Source: Chinchilla lanigera
Taxonomy: Eukaryota; Chordata; Mammalia; Rodentia; Chinchillidae
Direction: 5' to 3'
Assembly: GCF_000276665.1 (NCBI RefSeq)
Contig: NW_004955433.1
Span: 12,452,910-12,516,909 of the forward strand
DNA length: 64,000 nucleotides
Below, piece after piece: positions 1 through 12,494 of this stretch (position 1 is the first letter of the stretch; every line of letters starts with the position of its first letter). A model generated the notes under the pieces. It searched no databases, was not told where the DNA came from, and was given only the letters and a program-made list of their open reading frames with translations. Both the position numbers and the translations under genes were made by a program.

Positions 1-1634
1 TCAGGCCCACAGGTCCATGCTCATAGGGCCTTCAGAGCTCCCGCTGCTCAGGCCTCTACCCCATCAACATTTTAATTTCATCCCCCCTTTTACCGCTTTA
101 ACTTTGACTGTTTTCTTTGTACTTTGCACTTGAAGATTTTCCATTCTTGGTTTTGGAGTTTGAAAATGTATTCAGCGAAGAGGACTGGTATTTTGTCCTA
201 AGTTTATGAATGTGTGAAGTGTGAGGAGTTTGTTTTTGCTTTGTATAGAGTCAGATTCATGCCACTGAATTGAAACCAGTGAAAAGAGCATTTTAATTGC
301 AGAAAGAATGCATAGGATTTGGCAGCTGCCCATATGGAGATGCCTTAGTTTGTATTCTCTCTTCTCAAAAAGGAGATTTTGAGACAAGGACTTGAGAGTA
401 AGAAATCAATATGGTGAGGAGAAATCAGTAGGGACATGAAAAACTTAGGCAGGGAAGATAAGGTGCCCAGTAAGGGGTATTATCAACACAGTGACTATTC
501 TGGAGAACAAGACCTCAGCCACCGGGGAACCTGGGCATTCAGTTATCTCATCCAAGAGGCCAGGAGCTGCAGTATTTACACCAACCAGTAGCTGTCACTG
601 GTACAGTGGTGCCTCCTGAGAATGACCTGCCAACACATGAAGGCCTGGCTCTAATTCGTGATTGATGTGAACCACCAAAATTTAGTAGCTTACTATAATA
701 TTTATCATCTTACACAGTTTGTGAAGGTCAGGAATTTTGGAATAGCTTGCTGGCTGGTTCTGTCTTAAGCGTCCTCATGAATTTGGAATAAAGAAATTGG
801 CAGGGGTTTGGTCATCTGAAGGCTGGACTGGGGCTGGAGGAGCTGGTTCTGAGGTGGTGCATTCATACATGGCCATGTGGTGCTGCCTCTTGGTTGGAGA
901 TCTGTTTCTCAACTTACAGAGTTCTCTATTTGACTGCTTGAGCATCCTTACTACAAGGGATATGCCTTACCCCAAAGTGTGATCCAATAGCCTTTTATGC
1001 CCTAGTCTTGAATGTCACAGTCATTTTAATCATATTTTGTTTGATATAAGCAAGTCAAGTCACGAAGTCTGACCTACATTCAAGAACATGTCAAAGAATT
1101 TGTGAACATATATTTTTTTCAGTCATCATAGCAGGCAAGTGGGGCTTCGGCAGCCAGCAATAGCCCTCAGGGAAAGAAATGCAGGTGTGTTTGGAAGTCA
1201 GGTAGACTGCAATGGTAAGGGTGAGGGGGTACCAGGGAGAGCACCTTTGCAGAAGTAAGGATAAGACCAATGCATTCTGACAGCGAAGGAAAGTAGACTT
1301 GACTGGTTGATCGGATGAATTGTGAAGTACACTGCAAAGAGTAATAGAAGGGTGAAGAGTTGGGAAATTTTTAGAATCAATCTGCTGTAATCACTAAGAA
1401 ATAAAAACTATTTTTAAGTAATTATGATATTCCACTAATTACAGAATGTACCTGTTTCAGGAACATGAGCATGAGTATGCACATGAGAGAAAAGCACATG
1501 TCAGAATCCACAAATATAGTAAGTGTACAAGAATTTCAGAGTTTCACATACATGACTTTTATATAAATAAACACCTGTAACTTTTATCTTTCATCTTAGA
1601 AGTCATGAAAAGTGAAGCATAGGGAGCAATATGA
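1..1634. other. Non-genic single-copy sequence, no feature recognised
   Basis: No exon, RNA gene or recognisable repeat is seen. Open frames of 60-71 codons occur on both strands but have no convincing splice context and no protein resemblance. Base composition is ordinary for mammalian intergenic or intronic DNA. Confidence 0.5.
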
Positions 1635-1770
1635 TACAGAGTTTGAGGCTTTGGTCATTACTAGATCTTATCTCCAAATTTGAATAAGTCATTTAATCTC
1701 TTTTACTCTCAATTTTCACATCTGTAAAATGGGTATAAAGGCATGGCCTTGACTCTTCTACAGATCTGTT
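1635..1770 (+). repeat. MIR-like ancient SINE fragment
   Basis: The stretch ending in CATCTGTAAAATGGGTATAA matches the core and 3' half of mammalian-wide MIR elements (the segment reading 'tcatctgtaaaatggggata'). It is strongly diverged, as expected for a MIR. It has no coding role. Confidence 0.6.
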
Positions 1771-3324
1771 CAAAGATAAATGCAAGCCATTTTAAAATTA
1801 AAATGTTATTGAGATGTAAGTTGCCATGAATGTGCAGAAGCGGCAATGAAGCTCGCAGATAGCGTAAAAGAAAATAAAAGCTTTCTCCTTGGGAGTTCAA
1901 GTGAGATCAAAGTGGAACGATTTCTTCATTCGTAAAGAAATACCTTTGCTTAAAGACTAAATGAGAAAAATAATGGGAGAAAGAAGCCAGGGACTTGAGT
2001 GTAATCCTACACAAACAGATCCTGCTCATGCATGAACAGAAGAAAGAAACACCTCATTGGTCATTTTTCCAGCTGGCGCAATACACCTGGGCACAGAAGA
2101 GGCAGCTACCTCCCCGGCCAAGATAGCAATCTGCTTATTGTTCACGCATGGCCATTTCCTAATGGTGTCCACACAGCCAAACAGAGACACAACTTGGAGC
2201 TATCAGGCAGAAAAACCCAGGCTGCCACCTGGGGAGATGGAAGCTCCCAATACAAAGAGACGACACACACCTGAGCAGGTCTGATATATATTCCTTTCTG
2301 CAGAGGGCAGTGGAATCCATTCCTGGGTCATTTATCATGTTGCTAAAATTAGCTCCTGCTTAGAAGGAATGATCTATCACTGATTACATAATAAAGATAG
2401 CTATATTTCTCAGGAGAAACAGGAGAGAGAGATATATTTAGGTGTAGGGCAAATATATCCTTGATATGAAAAATGGATTCATTAAGTATTTAATCTTTAT
2501 ACCATTCCTGTGAAATAAATGCACACATACATCACGTGTCTTAAAGTGAGTTGATAATTAATATTGTTACACTGCAGAGAAATCTTGGCTCTCCGTTGAG
2601 AAGTCATGCATGAGTCAGAGACTGCAAGCACAGACACAGCCTGCACCCAGCTCTGAGCACAGGGGCCTCGCCGCACTTTAAAGCCAGGTGCCCTGTCCCA
2701 TCTGCAGGAAGAAGATGAGTCCCCGACTTGCATCGCAATTTTATCTTGTCTTGGTGAGGCCCTGACAGTCATTTCAAGCCCTGAGAGGCTTTTCTCAGAC
2801 TGAAGCTTCACACAGTCCAAGGGGTATGGTGACGGCAGTTGAAGAGAGTTTTGCTACCGAAGGGGCTCTGAATTCAGTACGGCGTTCAGTCTCTCCCTTT
2901 TCATTAATAAACTTGCGCCTGTTACCCCCCATTTTATTTCCCTCTAACATCACCATCATACAGGAAAAACCTCACTCTTTTTAAAGCCTGTAGCTGTAGT
3001 GGAAACATTTTCAGAGATCCTGGCGATAGCATTCTGACTTCAAACAAGCATGACGGTGTTTGGTTGGAGTTTAAACAAACACACAGATTTGTAGCACCTC
3101 GGGTGTCAAAGGTCAGTCAAAACAAATGTTGATAAAATGAAAGAGCAAAATCATTTTACGAATAATAGCTTCGAGTAGTGGGTGTTATCTAACTAAAATT
3201 TATTCTAAAGGGATTATGATTAGGCGGAAGATACCAAGTTAGAAGGGGTTAAAAGCTCACTCTTTGTATGATTACCTTACACGAGATGCCATGGGGTATG
3301 AAGGAAGATGAACCCGCATTCTGG
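1771..3324. other. Non-genic single-copy sequence with a GC-richer patch
   Basis: No repeat or exon is recognised. Positions about 2580-2840 are GC-richer than the surroundings and hold a 107-codon minus-strand frame (2497-2820) without domain-like composition. A pair of overlapping plus-strand frames at 2032-2284 also lacks splice sites or a recognisable protein. Confidence 0.4.
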
Positions 3325-3490
3325 TGCCAGCTTGGATATTATTAGGTATGCAGACAAGGAATTTTACCTCATTTGAATTCTGCTTATCTGTAGTATAAAA
3401 ATCAAACTCTGATCTTAATGTTCAAGGTTGATTATATGCACAACCTCTAGCACAGCGCCTAGTACGGAATAAGAAGTGAACAAGTATGTG
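3325..3490 (+). repeat. MIR-like ancient SINE fragment
   Basis: Diverged match to the MIR 3' half. It contains a degenerate 'cctcatt...atctgt' segment and a later AGCACAGCGCCTAGTACGGA stretch equivalent to the usual 'agcacagtgcctggcaca' of MIR. Boundaries are approximate. Confidence 0.5.
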
Positions 3491-5069
3491 TGACTCTTCA
3501 TCCTCTATCTCCTCCTGTCTACCTACCTAGACTTCAGGAAGTGTAATCCTAGCACATAGGGGTGCATCTATATTATATGGAGTATGAAAGCAATGCCAAA
3601 AACTTTTGCCCTGAATGATGAAAAAAAAAAATTGCTTCCATCTACTTTACCAGGTTGGAAATTAAAATAAATAGGGGTTCACGGAGGCACATTCATGGTC
3701 AAAGACCTCAGGATAGATCAGACTCTGCTGAAGTTTACACAAACTCCAGCGGTCAGTGGCTTAACATTCCTCTCATGTTCCACATCCAGCAAGGGTTAGG
3801 GGATGGCTTGCTATTTATAGTCACTGAGGGCCCCAAGGCTCCTCTACCTTTTAATGTCACCATCTCAACATGTGATCTACAGGAGGGAAAGAAAAGCATG
3901 AAAATAGAGGGGTTGCTCTTCACTGCTTCAATGAGGAAATGCTATGGGACACCTTCACCTATATCTCAAAGAGCCTTCGAAATGCAATCCACCAGGTGCC
4001 TGGAGAGGAGGAGACTGGCTCCTGTCAAAGTGGTGAGTAAAGACCGAGGGCACCTGGTGCCACCAAGTCCAGGGACGCTTCCACCAAGTCCCAGCCCTTG
4101 CAGCATAACACCCCTCCCTGAGGTAACGCAGCTTTGCACAGGACCCCGAACCTTTGCCAGCACCAAACCCAAGCCTGTCCCCTCCCCTACGTCAATCTTG
4201 TGAGCAGCACTGAGAAGTTTCAATTATTAACTGTCCTAAGTAACTCATACACCTTCCCCAAGTCGCCAAGCTTCTGGGCGTTCCACGGCAACGTGATTGT
4301 TATTTTGTCACCAGACCCACCTTATGTTCACTTCAAGGTAAACTCCCTGCATAGTTGATGTTCTATTTTCCCTCCTTTCACAGAAATGCTTCATCGTTAT
4401 CTCCCTTATTTGCTTCCCATCTGTGGTTGACTGATTGCATTAATAGCCCCAATTTTTCACCCCTTCTCTGGAGTTAGGCCCCGTGTGGTTTTGCATGGCC
4501 TCCTGCTAAACAGGGGGTGCTGATTTCTCCATGAATCAAAAAAGTGAACAAGTGCTTCATGGAAGAGCCCACAGTCAAGGAGATCGGCCTGTCAGGGGAG
4601 CGGACAGCAGCGGGACTTTCCCAGCTGCGAAGACTTGGGAACAAGACTCCACTGTGGGACTGCGTGGTTCAAACTGCTCGCAGCAGCACCCCTGCTGGGG
4701 GCTCAGGGTATGGCGGACAAGGCCTTGAATCTGAAGATAGGGCGGGAGCTAAGCCAGCAGCAGCCAGGCACTGGATAAGCAGGCTGAAGTGTGAGCCAAG
4801 AGTCCCGGAGGGCAGTTGAAGGACAAACAAAAAACAGACAGGAGAGGTGTCCTGGGGGCACCACCAGGCTCTTTGGTTGCTGTGTGAGAGACAGCAGGAC
4901 ATTTCAGAAACACTGACAGGTGGGGAGGGAGATGCGGATCTCTAAGTTCAGTTGGAGCTGGGTGAGACTCAGATGACTCTTGCCTGGCAGGGGCTGACAT
5001 CTGCCACCTGGGTCACGCATGTTTCTTAAGAGTGGGTATCTAGGAGCCTCTGACGCTCTGGGTCGCATT
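3491..5069. other. Non-genic sequence, possible unidentified old repeat
   Basis: A 182-codon plus-strand frame (3655-4203) is the longest in the left part, but it has low-complexity proline/serine-rich composition in its second half, no recognisable domain and no clear splice context. Part of 3700-3960 resembles an old interspersed repeat that I cannot name. 4530-5000 is GC-richer with several overlapping short frames on both strands, a pattern of composition rather than coding. Confidence 0.35.
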
Positions 5070-5205
5070 TCTGGCGGTGCATCTGGTCATTCGCCACATT
5101 TAAAAACCTGTGCCTGGGCTCTACCCACTAACTTTTTTATCGAGTTGGCGCCGTTGGTAGAATTATTAATAATGTACAGCCTGGGTTGAGAAGCATTTAA
5201 CTACC
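5070..5205 (+). repeat. MER5A-like DNA transposon fragment (hAT-Charlie type)
   Basis: Two blocks fit MER5A: CCTGTGCCTGGGCTCTACCC in the middle and GCCTGGGTTGAGAAGCATTT at the end, equivalent to the terminal '...ggttgagaaccactg'. The central part is poorly preserved, so the call is tentative. Confidence 0.4.
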
Positions 5206-6409
5206 CTGAGAATTCTTCCACACTTACTCCTCTAAACCAGTTTAGGTAATGTTTAAAGAAAAAAAAATGAGTGAGGAAAATAACTGTTGACAGTAACTTT
5301 TTAATTTACGGATTACACACAGATCCCTGGGGATCTGTAAGGCGACCAGGTAGAGCCCCTTGCCCCTAGCCTTAGTTTGTATGCCCTACCATGGTAATGA
5401 TCTGATTCCTTGACAATGCAAGAAGTGTACCACAGACCTTGAAAATACTTCACACTAAAGATGTCCTTTAACAGGCAGATTTAAAAACTTATCATGCAAC
5501 CTGAAAATGACAAAACAATACATTTTAAAATATTTTCTCACCAAATTTTGAAACACTTAAGGTTTTTAGTGCAAAGTATTCCATGCTAAGGAACAAAGAA
5601 GAGGGAAAATGCTAGGATCCAGGGGGCAGGGAAGTTCTTTGGGACCTGGCAGATCTTGTGAGGAAGGGACACCTTCACTTCAGGACTGAAGGGAAAAGAG
5701 CAGCCCGTGACCATCTGGACACAGCTTTCCGAGCAGCGTGAGTGCTCTGCAGAGGACTTGCACTCCACGCTCAACGGAGAGAACAGTGCAGCTTATCGGG
5801 GAGGCTCACAGCAGTTCACTGCCCCAAATATCAAGCATCCCAACTGCCTGGAAAGAAGAAAGCAAATCCCACACACAAAATGATAACTGAGAGCCAAGTA
5901 TATTTTAAAATTTAGCACAGCTGATGTTACAGACAATATTCTGGGGATGATACAAAGTTTTTCTGCATAATATTTATGAAGAGCAGAGACATGCATGGCT
6001 TTAATCAGTTTTCCCTATGAGTGATACAAAATAATCTTTTATTAATATTATTCTGAATTTGTTACAATTGTACATGATCTCAGAAGACCACATGGAGAAC
6101 ATATTATATAAATCAAAGGAATAAATGAATATGAAAGAAAAGACAATTACATGCCCAGAAAAAAATTTGTGCCCGTTCTATTATACTGTAAAACACTTTG
6201 TAAATGTAAACATTGCACATGAATGTTAAATAAATATATAAATATACTCTTCCTCTGGGTTTTTAAAAAGAATCTCAGTAGGCAAGAATTATCATCCCAT
6301 ATTTAAAAGCTGTCTGTGGCCCATGTTTTGCAGACTCTAACAGTGGCTTTAGGGAAGCCAGCGTCTCAATAGAAATGACACAGCTGATGGCTGGGGGCTT
6401 GGGTAAGAA
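5206..6409. other. AT-rich non-genic sequence
   Basis: No SINE, LTR or exon is recognised. Minus-strand frames at 5586-5774, 5793-5996 and 6275-6520 are short and have no recognisable product. Confidence 0.45.
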
Positions 6410-6600
6410 GAAGATAGAAATCCTTACTTCGCCAGTTAGTAGCTGTGTGGCCACAGACAAGATACATAATTTACCCAAAGTCTTCTTTTGAAATGTGTAA
6501 GGCGGGATGATTCTTCCCATTTCAAATGGTTGTCACTGGAACAAAAGTCATTAAGTCATTGGACTTAGAGTAACAGCACAGTGCCTGTGACATGCTCATG
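6410..6600 (+). repeat. MIR-like ancient SINE
   Basis: Core AGTAGCTGTGTGGCCACAGA corresponds to the MIR core 'agctgtgtgaccttgggcaa', and AACAGCACAGTGCCTGTGAC matches the 3' part. Order and spacing fit a diverged, nearly full-length MIR. Confidence 0.65.
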
Positions 6601-7239
6601 GCTCTCATGGTTGTCATGACCGATATGTCACCAGAGGGCATTGTTGTGTGGATGGATCACACATATGGATGCTTGGAGATACACAGACAGCTGCAGGACA
6701 GAGCGGGACTATGGCATGGTGGCTCTTCTCAGATTGGGAGACTTGGAGTGGGCAATCACCCTTTCATTGCTGGGCCTCTCAGTGCTGCAGCAGTTAAAAA
6801 TTCAGGGGCTGGACATCAGTCTATTGCCAACTGATTATGTGTTTCAAGCCTAGTGAACTTGGCTTCCAATGCTTTATTAAGGGATTTGACAAGTGCTTTA
6901 TGAATGGCTTCTGGAGAGAATCTTTCTGAAACAAAGAGTCACTTGGAAACTTATAAAGGATACCTGAAGCCATACAAGCAAGAAACCAACCGCAAAATAA
7001 TTATTCCCTTTTGAGAACTACAGAGATTAAATTTTCTCCATGATGCAAAAAGATACTCCACAGTAGGCATGTTTCCTATTCTGCCAGCAGGAGCATCAAC
7101 ATATTTTTTCCCTTTCCATTCAAAACAAAGTTGATTAGTACCTTAATTAGATGTAGTGAGATGTAGCCTAGGTAACAGCTTGGAATTTAATGAAGAGAGA
7201 TGAAGGGAAACCCATTACCAGGAATGATCCACTCACACC
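6601..7239. other. Non-genic sequence
   Basis: No repeat is recognised. Two overlapping plus-strand frames at 6592-6853 show no recognisable protein. The segment lies just 3' (on the minus strand) of the exon candidate at 7237-7490 and would be intron or 3' flank if that exon is real. Confidence 0.4.
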
Positions 7240-7490
7240 TCATCTGCTGGTGAGGGTGCCATTGTAGGGTCCAGTGCTGTCTATCCTGAGGTTCACTCCG
7301 CTCAGCAGCCATGGACCATCTGTGGAGTGGTTCAGCGAAATAGCAACAGCGTGTGCTTCACCCTGGTTTCTTCTTGACAGGCAGCAATCCTTCAAGTCTC
7401 TGAGAGCTTTAAACAAAGGTGTAGATGTTTCTTTATTGACATCATCAAACACCCACAGTAGCAGCATGACAAATGCCATTCCCTGTTGGA
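7240..7490 (-). CDS. Candidate protein-coding exon, product unknown
   Basis: Seen: on the minus strand a good 3' splice site (pyrimidine-rich tract ending in TTTTTAG) precedes position 7490. One frame then stays open for 82 codons to a TGA at 7242-7240, and a GTGAGT 5' splice motif lies just beyond (7236-7231). The predicted peptide has a hydrophobic stretch (MAFVMLLLWVF), two closely spaced cysteines (DCC), and two N-glycosylation-type sequons (NHS, NGT), which would suit a membrane or secreted protein. The other two frames close early. Inference: the frame (phase 1 entry) matches the phase left by the exon at 59034-59097 on the same strand. The stop codon within a few bases of the apparent donor is odd: the exon may be terminal, or an isoform exon, or not coding. 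I do not recognise the product. Confidence 0.33.
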
Positions 7491-7664
7491 CTAAAAAGAC
7501 ACAAAAGGTTTAAAATTCAGGCAGCCTCTGTTAGCCGCTGTAGCTGAGTAAGAAATTATCTTGCAAACACAGATTCTTAAGGGTCTAGCCTGTATGCATA
7601 CAAGCATACTCGATAAATAAATTTGTAGAATAGAAACATTGCTGAGTTCATAGAAAAAATTTTA

Positions 7665-7830
7665 AAAAGTAATGAGCCCAGAGTTAGGACTTAGGTTTAA
7701 ACCCCAAATCAATTAGTGAGTAGTTGAGTAACTTTAAGTGTCATTATTTCACTTCCAGAAAGGGTCTACTCACCTATAAAATAGGAGTGATAAAATGTAT
7801 TTCCAGTTTCTAAGAACATCATGGTAAAAA
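7665..7830 (+). repeat. MIR-like ancient SINE
   Basis: Contains the MIR order: a degenerate 'gttcgaatcc'-like segment, then GAGTAACTTTAAGTGTCATT, then CACCTATAAAATAGGAGTGA equivalent to 'tcatctgtaaaatggggata'. Diverged but collinear. Confidence 0.55.
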
Positions 7831-8284
7831 CCAGAACAGAGAGTCTGTGTGGAAGTCCTATGCAAACTGCAAGAGGGGCTGTAGATAAGTGGTACTGTTG
7901 TTACCCGTTCCTAGGAATTACTGAACACCATATTCTTAGACCATATCAGCAAGCTGGCACCTGACAGATGAACGCAGTACTACGGCATGGCGCACTGTCT
8001 CCAGCTGTTTTCACTGTCAGCTGATAGGATGGGTCCAGGCCACCCAGTTAGCACACATCCTTGATGGACAGCATTTTTCTACAAGTGGAGAGGATTGGTG
8101 CCTCCTTTCCATCTCTTTCCACAAACCCATACTGCCAAACAAATGTCACTCCAAATTCCAAAACCAAGGAAAGAGAAATCTAGAAAGTATCGAGACACCT
8201 CTCTTTAGGTTTTCACATTTTTGTTAAAAATATTTCATAAATAAGTCTCAATTCTGAAGTCTCTGCACAGCAGTAATTATTCAT

Positions 8285-8940
8285 CATTATTTAGCAGCAC
8301 TTGCTGAGTTGGTCATGAGGTAAGTTTTAAACACTGAGAAATTGAGACTTGGAGAAATGTGGTAACTTTCCTAAGGTGGACACATATAGGTAGAAAGTGG
8401 CAAGGATGAGACCTGATCCTAGGGGTCTGCAAAGTACAAAGTCTGACTATTTCATTATCATGTTTTTCCTGAATAACTACTCTATAATTATTATTAGTTT
8501 TGCCTAGAATCTGCCTTTAAGATAGAATGTTAAATAAAACCTAGAATTCCTTCTGCGTCAGTGTAGACTCCAACTGATCCATTTTTTTCATCCAGTGTTT
8601 ATAAAGTATCTACTGTCTGCCAGGTGCTGCACTGGGGAGGACATAGTCTTCGGCTATGAATGAGTCTAGTTTCTCAATTCTGCATAGCTCTTAGCCAAGG
8701 ATAATGAATCAACTGATTACAACTTCCTTCCTAGGATATGCTGATGTGTACTGTTCTTCAAATTAAAATACAAACTCATGAGGATTTTCTTTATTGCTCA
8801 TAAAAAAGGTCCATCTAAAAAAAGACTCATTTAAGTGCTAATTTCATTCACTGCCTGTGAGGATAAATATTTGTGAGGCGCCTACCAGGAGTCAGACACT
8901 ATGCTAACCAATCTAAAGATAAGATTGCATTTATAAACTC
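8285..8940 (-). repeat. Cluster of MIR-like fragments
   Basis: Three fragments read in the reverse orientation. 8290-8450 has 'actgagaaattgagactt' with a following hydrophilic MIR core. 8590-8670 has ATCTACTGTCTGCCAGGTGC. 8860-8930 has CGCCTACCAGGAGTCAGACA. They correspond to the inverted MIR 3' end ('tactatgtgccaggcactg') and body. Whether they are one broken element or several is unclear. Confidence 0.5.
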
Positions 8941-9569
8941 TCTGTTGACTCAGAGATGTTCCACAAGTACTAGGGAATGCCTAATATGAATACATGTTAA
9001 TTTTTAGCTAACCATTTGAATGGAGAAAGAAAATATCTATGATAAAATAACTAGAATATATTCCAAGAATTTGAGCCTATGAACTTTAAACTTTCAGGAA
9101 GACCTTTTGAGCTGAAAACAACCCATTTAACTCTGTTCTGCAGAAGTATTGACAGCATCACAGCTAAGAGCGGGATCCAGAAACAGAAGTACAGGGAGAA
9201 ATGAAAAAGAAGCATGAGCAATCCAGAGACTAATAGACTTCTTGAACTGCTATCTTCCACAGTTTCTGAGCACCCAGATCAAACTGAGCTTTCCTTTTCC
9301 TGAGCAGTGATACCACTGTGTACTATAACACTTACTTTCAGATTTCTGAGGCATTTCTTTGGAAAGTGTAAACTCTATAACAGAAATAGCTCTACTAAAT
9401 TCCATTATACCTCAAGAGTGAACAAGACAGTTCTGGGCACATTACAGAGCTAAATAAGTACTTGTTAATTAATAGATTAAGATTATTGGAAGTGTAATGG
9501 TACATGAAGGATCAGAAAATCAAAAACCAAAGCAGAGATACTACCTAAAGCCATTACCCTCCATTTGTT

Positions 9570-9770
9570 TCAGGCAGTTGAAATATAGTGGCTAAGATGA
9601 CAGGTTCTGTCACTTTCTGTATCTGAATCTTTGGGCAAATTACTTAATATTTCTGTTCCTCAGTTTACTATCATCTCTAAAAATTAGGATAATAAGGGTG
9701 TCTATATAGAGAAATTGCTGCAATAATTTAATACAAGAACAGCATTCAACACTATCACATAACAATATAA
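9570..9770 (+). repeat. MIR-like ancient SINE
   Basis: Collinear with MIR: 'tagtggctaagatgacaggttctg', then GGGCAAATTACTTAATATTT, then CCTCAGTTTACTATCATCTC and an 'aattaggataataa' tail. This is one of the better preserved MIRs in the window. Confidence 0.7.
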
Positions 9771-9809
9771 TGTTATGTATTCTTATTTGTGACTCTGTGA
9801 CTCATTTCT

Positions 9810-9915
9810 TTTGTTTGTTTGTTTGTTTGTTTGCTTTTCTTCTGGTACCAGAAATCAAACTCATGACCTTGCGCTTGCCAGGCAGGCACTTTGCCGCTGA
9901 GCTAAATCTCCAGCC
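9810..9915 (-). mobile_element. ID-type tRNA-derived SINE, intact with perfect TSD
   Basis: Reverse-orientation SINE: A-rich tail (here a TTTG-repeat), then GGTACCAG, the B-box region and the 5' end complement CTGGAGATTTAGCTCAGCGG. It is flanked by a perfect 17-bp target-site duplication, CTCTGTGACTCATTTCT, at 9793-9809 and 9916-9932. The body retains tRNA A and B boxes, so it was a Pol III-transcribed retroposon spread by L1 machinery. Confidence 0.9.
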
Positions 9916-10029
9916 CTCTGTGACTCATTTCTGAGTATCAAAAAATCCTTTAAAATTAGAAATGATACAATAGGTTAATTTATTTCAAAGACATTAGGAA
10001 ATTTGGTCCTTACAATCACTAAGCTTACT

Positions 10030-10674
10030 TTAATTAAATTCAACCTTGACTTCCAGATAAAGATGGCAGATTGAACAAATGCACCCACATCTGCTTCCTT
10101 CAAATACCACTAAAACACAGGGGGAATGATCTTTTAGAGGGTACACCCACAGAATTTGGAGAATAAGACAGAAAGACGACAGCAATAACATTTCTTTGGT
10201 GAGACAATCACATTTATGGAAACTGGACCTAGAACTGTTCTGGTACTGATTGCAGAAGAGTGGAGAAAGATAGACTGTGTGTTTGGGAGGCAGATACAGT
10301 AAAGCACCCAAGAGATATGGGGCAATAATGATAGATCCAGCCCATAAGCAACTGGCATCCCAAGTAGGACAGAGGAGGAATAATATATAAGTACTTTCCA
10401 AAATTAATGATAGATACCAAACCACAGTTCCCAGGCCCTTAAAGAACACTGAGCAAAATACATTTTTCGCCTCCAAGGATCTGCCAGACTACAATCATAT
10501 CATATAAAACTAGAGGCAAAGAGAAAATGGAGAAGAAATCCGTAGAGAAAATACACATTCCATACACAGAAATTAAAAACTAAAGGTAAGAAGAAATAGA
10601 GTACATTTCTCATCAGAAACTGTGCAAACCAGAAGTTACTAGAATGTTGTCTTTGTTGCTGAACATCAAGAATT
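10030..10674 (+). mobile_element. Old L1 (LINE-1) fragment, part 1
   Basis: Sequence such as CTCATCAGAAACTGTGCAAA CCAGAAG at 10610-10634 matches a well-known internal L1 segment. The same L1 resumes after the MaLR LTR at 10675-11063. The 148-codon minus-strand frame at 10030-10476 lies antisense in this element and is a chance frame. Confidence 0.6.
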
Positions 10675-11063
10675 TGTGCTATGTTTTGAAAATCATTTGT
10701 CCCCTCAACTCATGCTGAGGCTTGGCCCCTAATGTGACAGACAGTATGGGAGATGGGTCCCAGTGGGAGGTATCTGAGTTATGGGCATAGAGCCCTGATG
10801 AATAGATTCATGGCATCTCGCAGGAGTAAATGAGCTCTCAGAGTCTTGCAGAATTGGATTAGTTACCATGAGAGAAGACCGTCTCTTATGTTACCTCTCT
10901 TTCTCAGGTACCTGTTTGCACTTTGGCTTTTTACCATAAAGCAACCAGATGCAGTGACCCAGTGGATGTCTGGCCTCTAGAACCATAAGCCAAAACACAT
11001 CCCTTTTTTATAAATCATTTCCTGGCAGGTATTCTCTTATAGCAACAGAAATGGCACAAGACA
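10675..11063 (+). mobile_element. MaLR-type solo LTR inserted in L1
   Basis: Starts TGTGCTATGTTTTG and ends near GCAACAGAAATGGCACAAGA, the order expected of an MST/MLT-like MaLR LTR: a TG start, a 'tggcctctagaaccataagcc' segment, an A-rich polyadenylation-type region, then 'ggtattctcttatagcaacagaaa'. L1 sequence is continuous on both sides. No internal retroviral-like region remains, so it is a recombined solo LTR. Confidence 0.75.
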
Positions 11064-12494
11064 ACCTGATCATCCAGAATTTCATATCCAATGAAAACAC
11101 TTTTCAGAAAGGAAGGAGAAATAGCAACTTCCCCAGTCCCAAACAGAAAACAACAGCAACAACAAATCTGAGAATCCACTGCCAAGAGACCTGTGCTGGC
11201 AGAAATGTTAAGTTTCTTCAGGGACAAGGATTATAATAGCAGATGGGAACTTGAATCCATGTATAAAAATTAAGAGCACTGGAAATGGAATAAAGTAAAC
11301 ATTAAATGTACTTTTTATTTCTAGTTGCTCTGAAAGATACCTATCTAGAGAAAACATAGTAGTTTTATATGTTCTTAATATAGATTTAGAGCAAATATGT
11401 GACAATAGGGCAAGAATGGAAGGAAGGAATCAGGGATCTAGTGTCCTTAGATAAGTATTAAGCAGAAGAATATTTGAAAGTAGACTTTCATCAAGATGTG
11501 CATGGTAAAATCCTAAGGCAACTCCTAAATTTGTTCAAAAGTGTATATATAGTAATCTAATAGTAGAGACAACACTGCCTTATTAAAAAAAAATTCTCAA
11601 TCAAAAAGGGGCTAAAAGAGAAGAAACCAATAGGACAAATAGAAAGCAGCTAGTTGGGTGGGAGATTTTAATTTGATCATATCAACAAGCACTCTAAATG
11701 TATATCACACTAATAAAAAGGTAACGATTTTTAGGCTATATGTAAAGCACGACCTAAATACTACTGTCTACAAAATCCACTTTAAACATAAATATATAGA
11801 CAGGTTAGAAGGATGGAAAAAATTATACCATATGGTCACAAATTAAGAGAAAGTTGAAGCAACTTTATTAATATCAAAGTAGGTTTCAGATAGGAAAAAT
11901 TATCAGTAGAAGAGGCTATTACAATGTAATAAAGCATTTAATTCTCTAAGAAGACAGGGTAATTAATAATTTTATGCCTATAAATTCAATAGCTTATTGC
12001 AGATGGATAGATTCCTAAAAAAACATCTCATCAATGCTATCAAGAGACAACATAAAAGTCCACCTAACCTCCTACCAATTCTCAAAATTAAATTCATAAT
12101 ACTAAATTTTTTTTTTGAAAGAGAAAACCTTGAGCCCTGATGACCTTACTCATATTCAATGGTGAAATACCGAACTGGATGTTTTGAGTTCAGAAACAAG
12201 AAGTTTTTTCTGTCTCTACTTAACATTATGCTGGAAGTCCTAGCCAATTTAACAATGTAAGAAAAAAATAATAAAGGCATATGAATTAAAAAGAAAGAAG
12301 CAAATGAAGCCAAACACGTAATAGTAGCTCCTCTACGGGTCCATGTACAAGCAGCTTAAATCTTACCTATGATAACAGAAACAAGTGATTGCCTCACGAA
12401 GGGGGACTGACTAAAAAGGTACAAGGAACTTTTTGGGGTGATGGAAATGTGCCATATCTTGATTGGTGGTCAGTTATATGAATGTATTCAAGTG
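11064..12494 (+). mobile_element. Old L1 fragment, part 2 (body and 3' region)
   Basis: 11070-11300 contains CCAGAATTTCATATCCAATG and AAGAGCACTGGAAATGGAAT, which match L1 internal sequence. 11640-11710 resembles ORF2. 12380-12494 has TTTTTGGGGTGATGGAAATG, typical of older L1 3' UTRs. All reading frames are broken. Confidence 0.7.

Noticed and set aside
3655..4203. 182-codon plus-strand frame, the longest in the window
   Set aside because: Composition becomes low-complexity, no domain, no supporting splice sites, and part resembles an old repeat.
10030..10476. 148-codon minus-strand frame with hydrophobic segments
   Set aside because: Lies antisense in an old L1 fragment; no promoter, splice sites or family resemblance.
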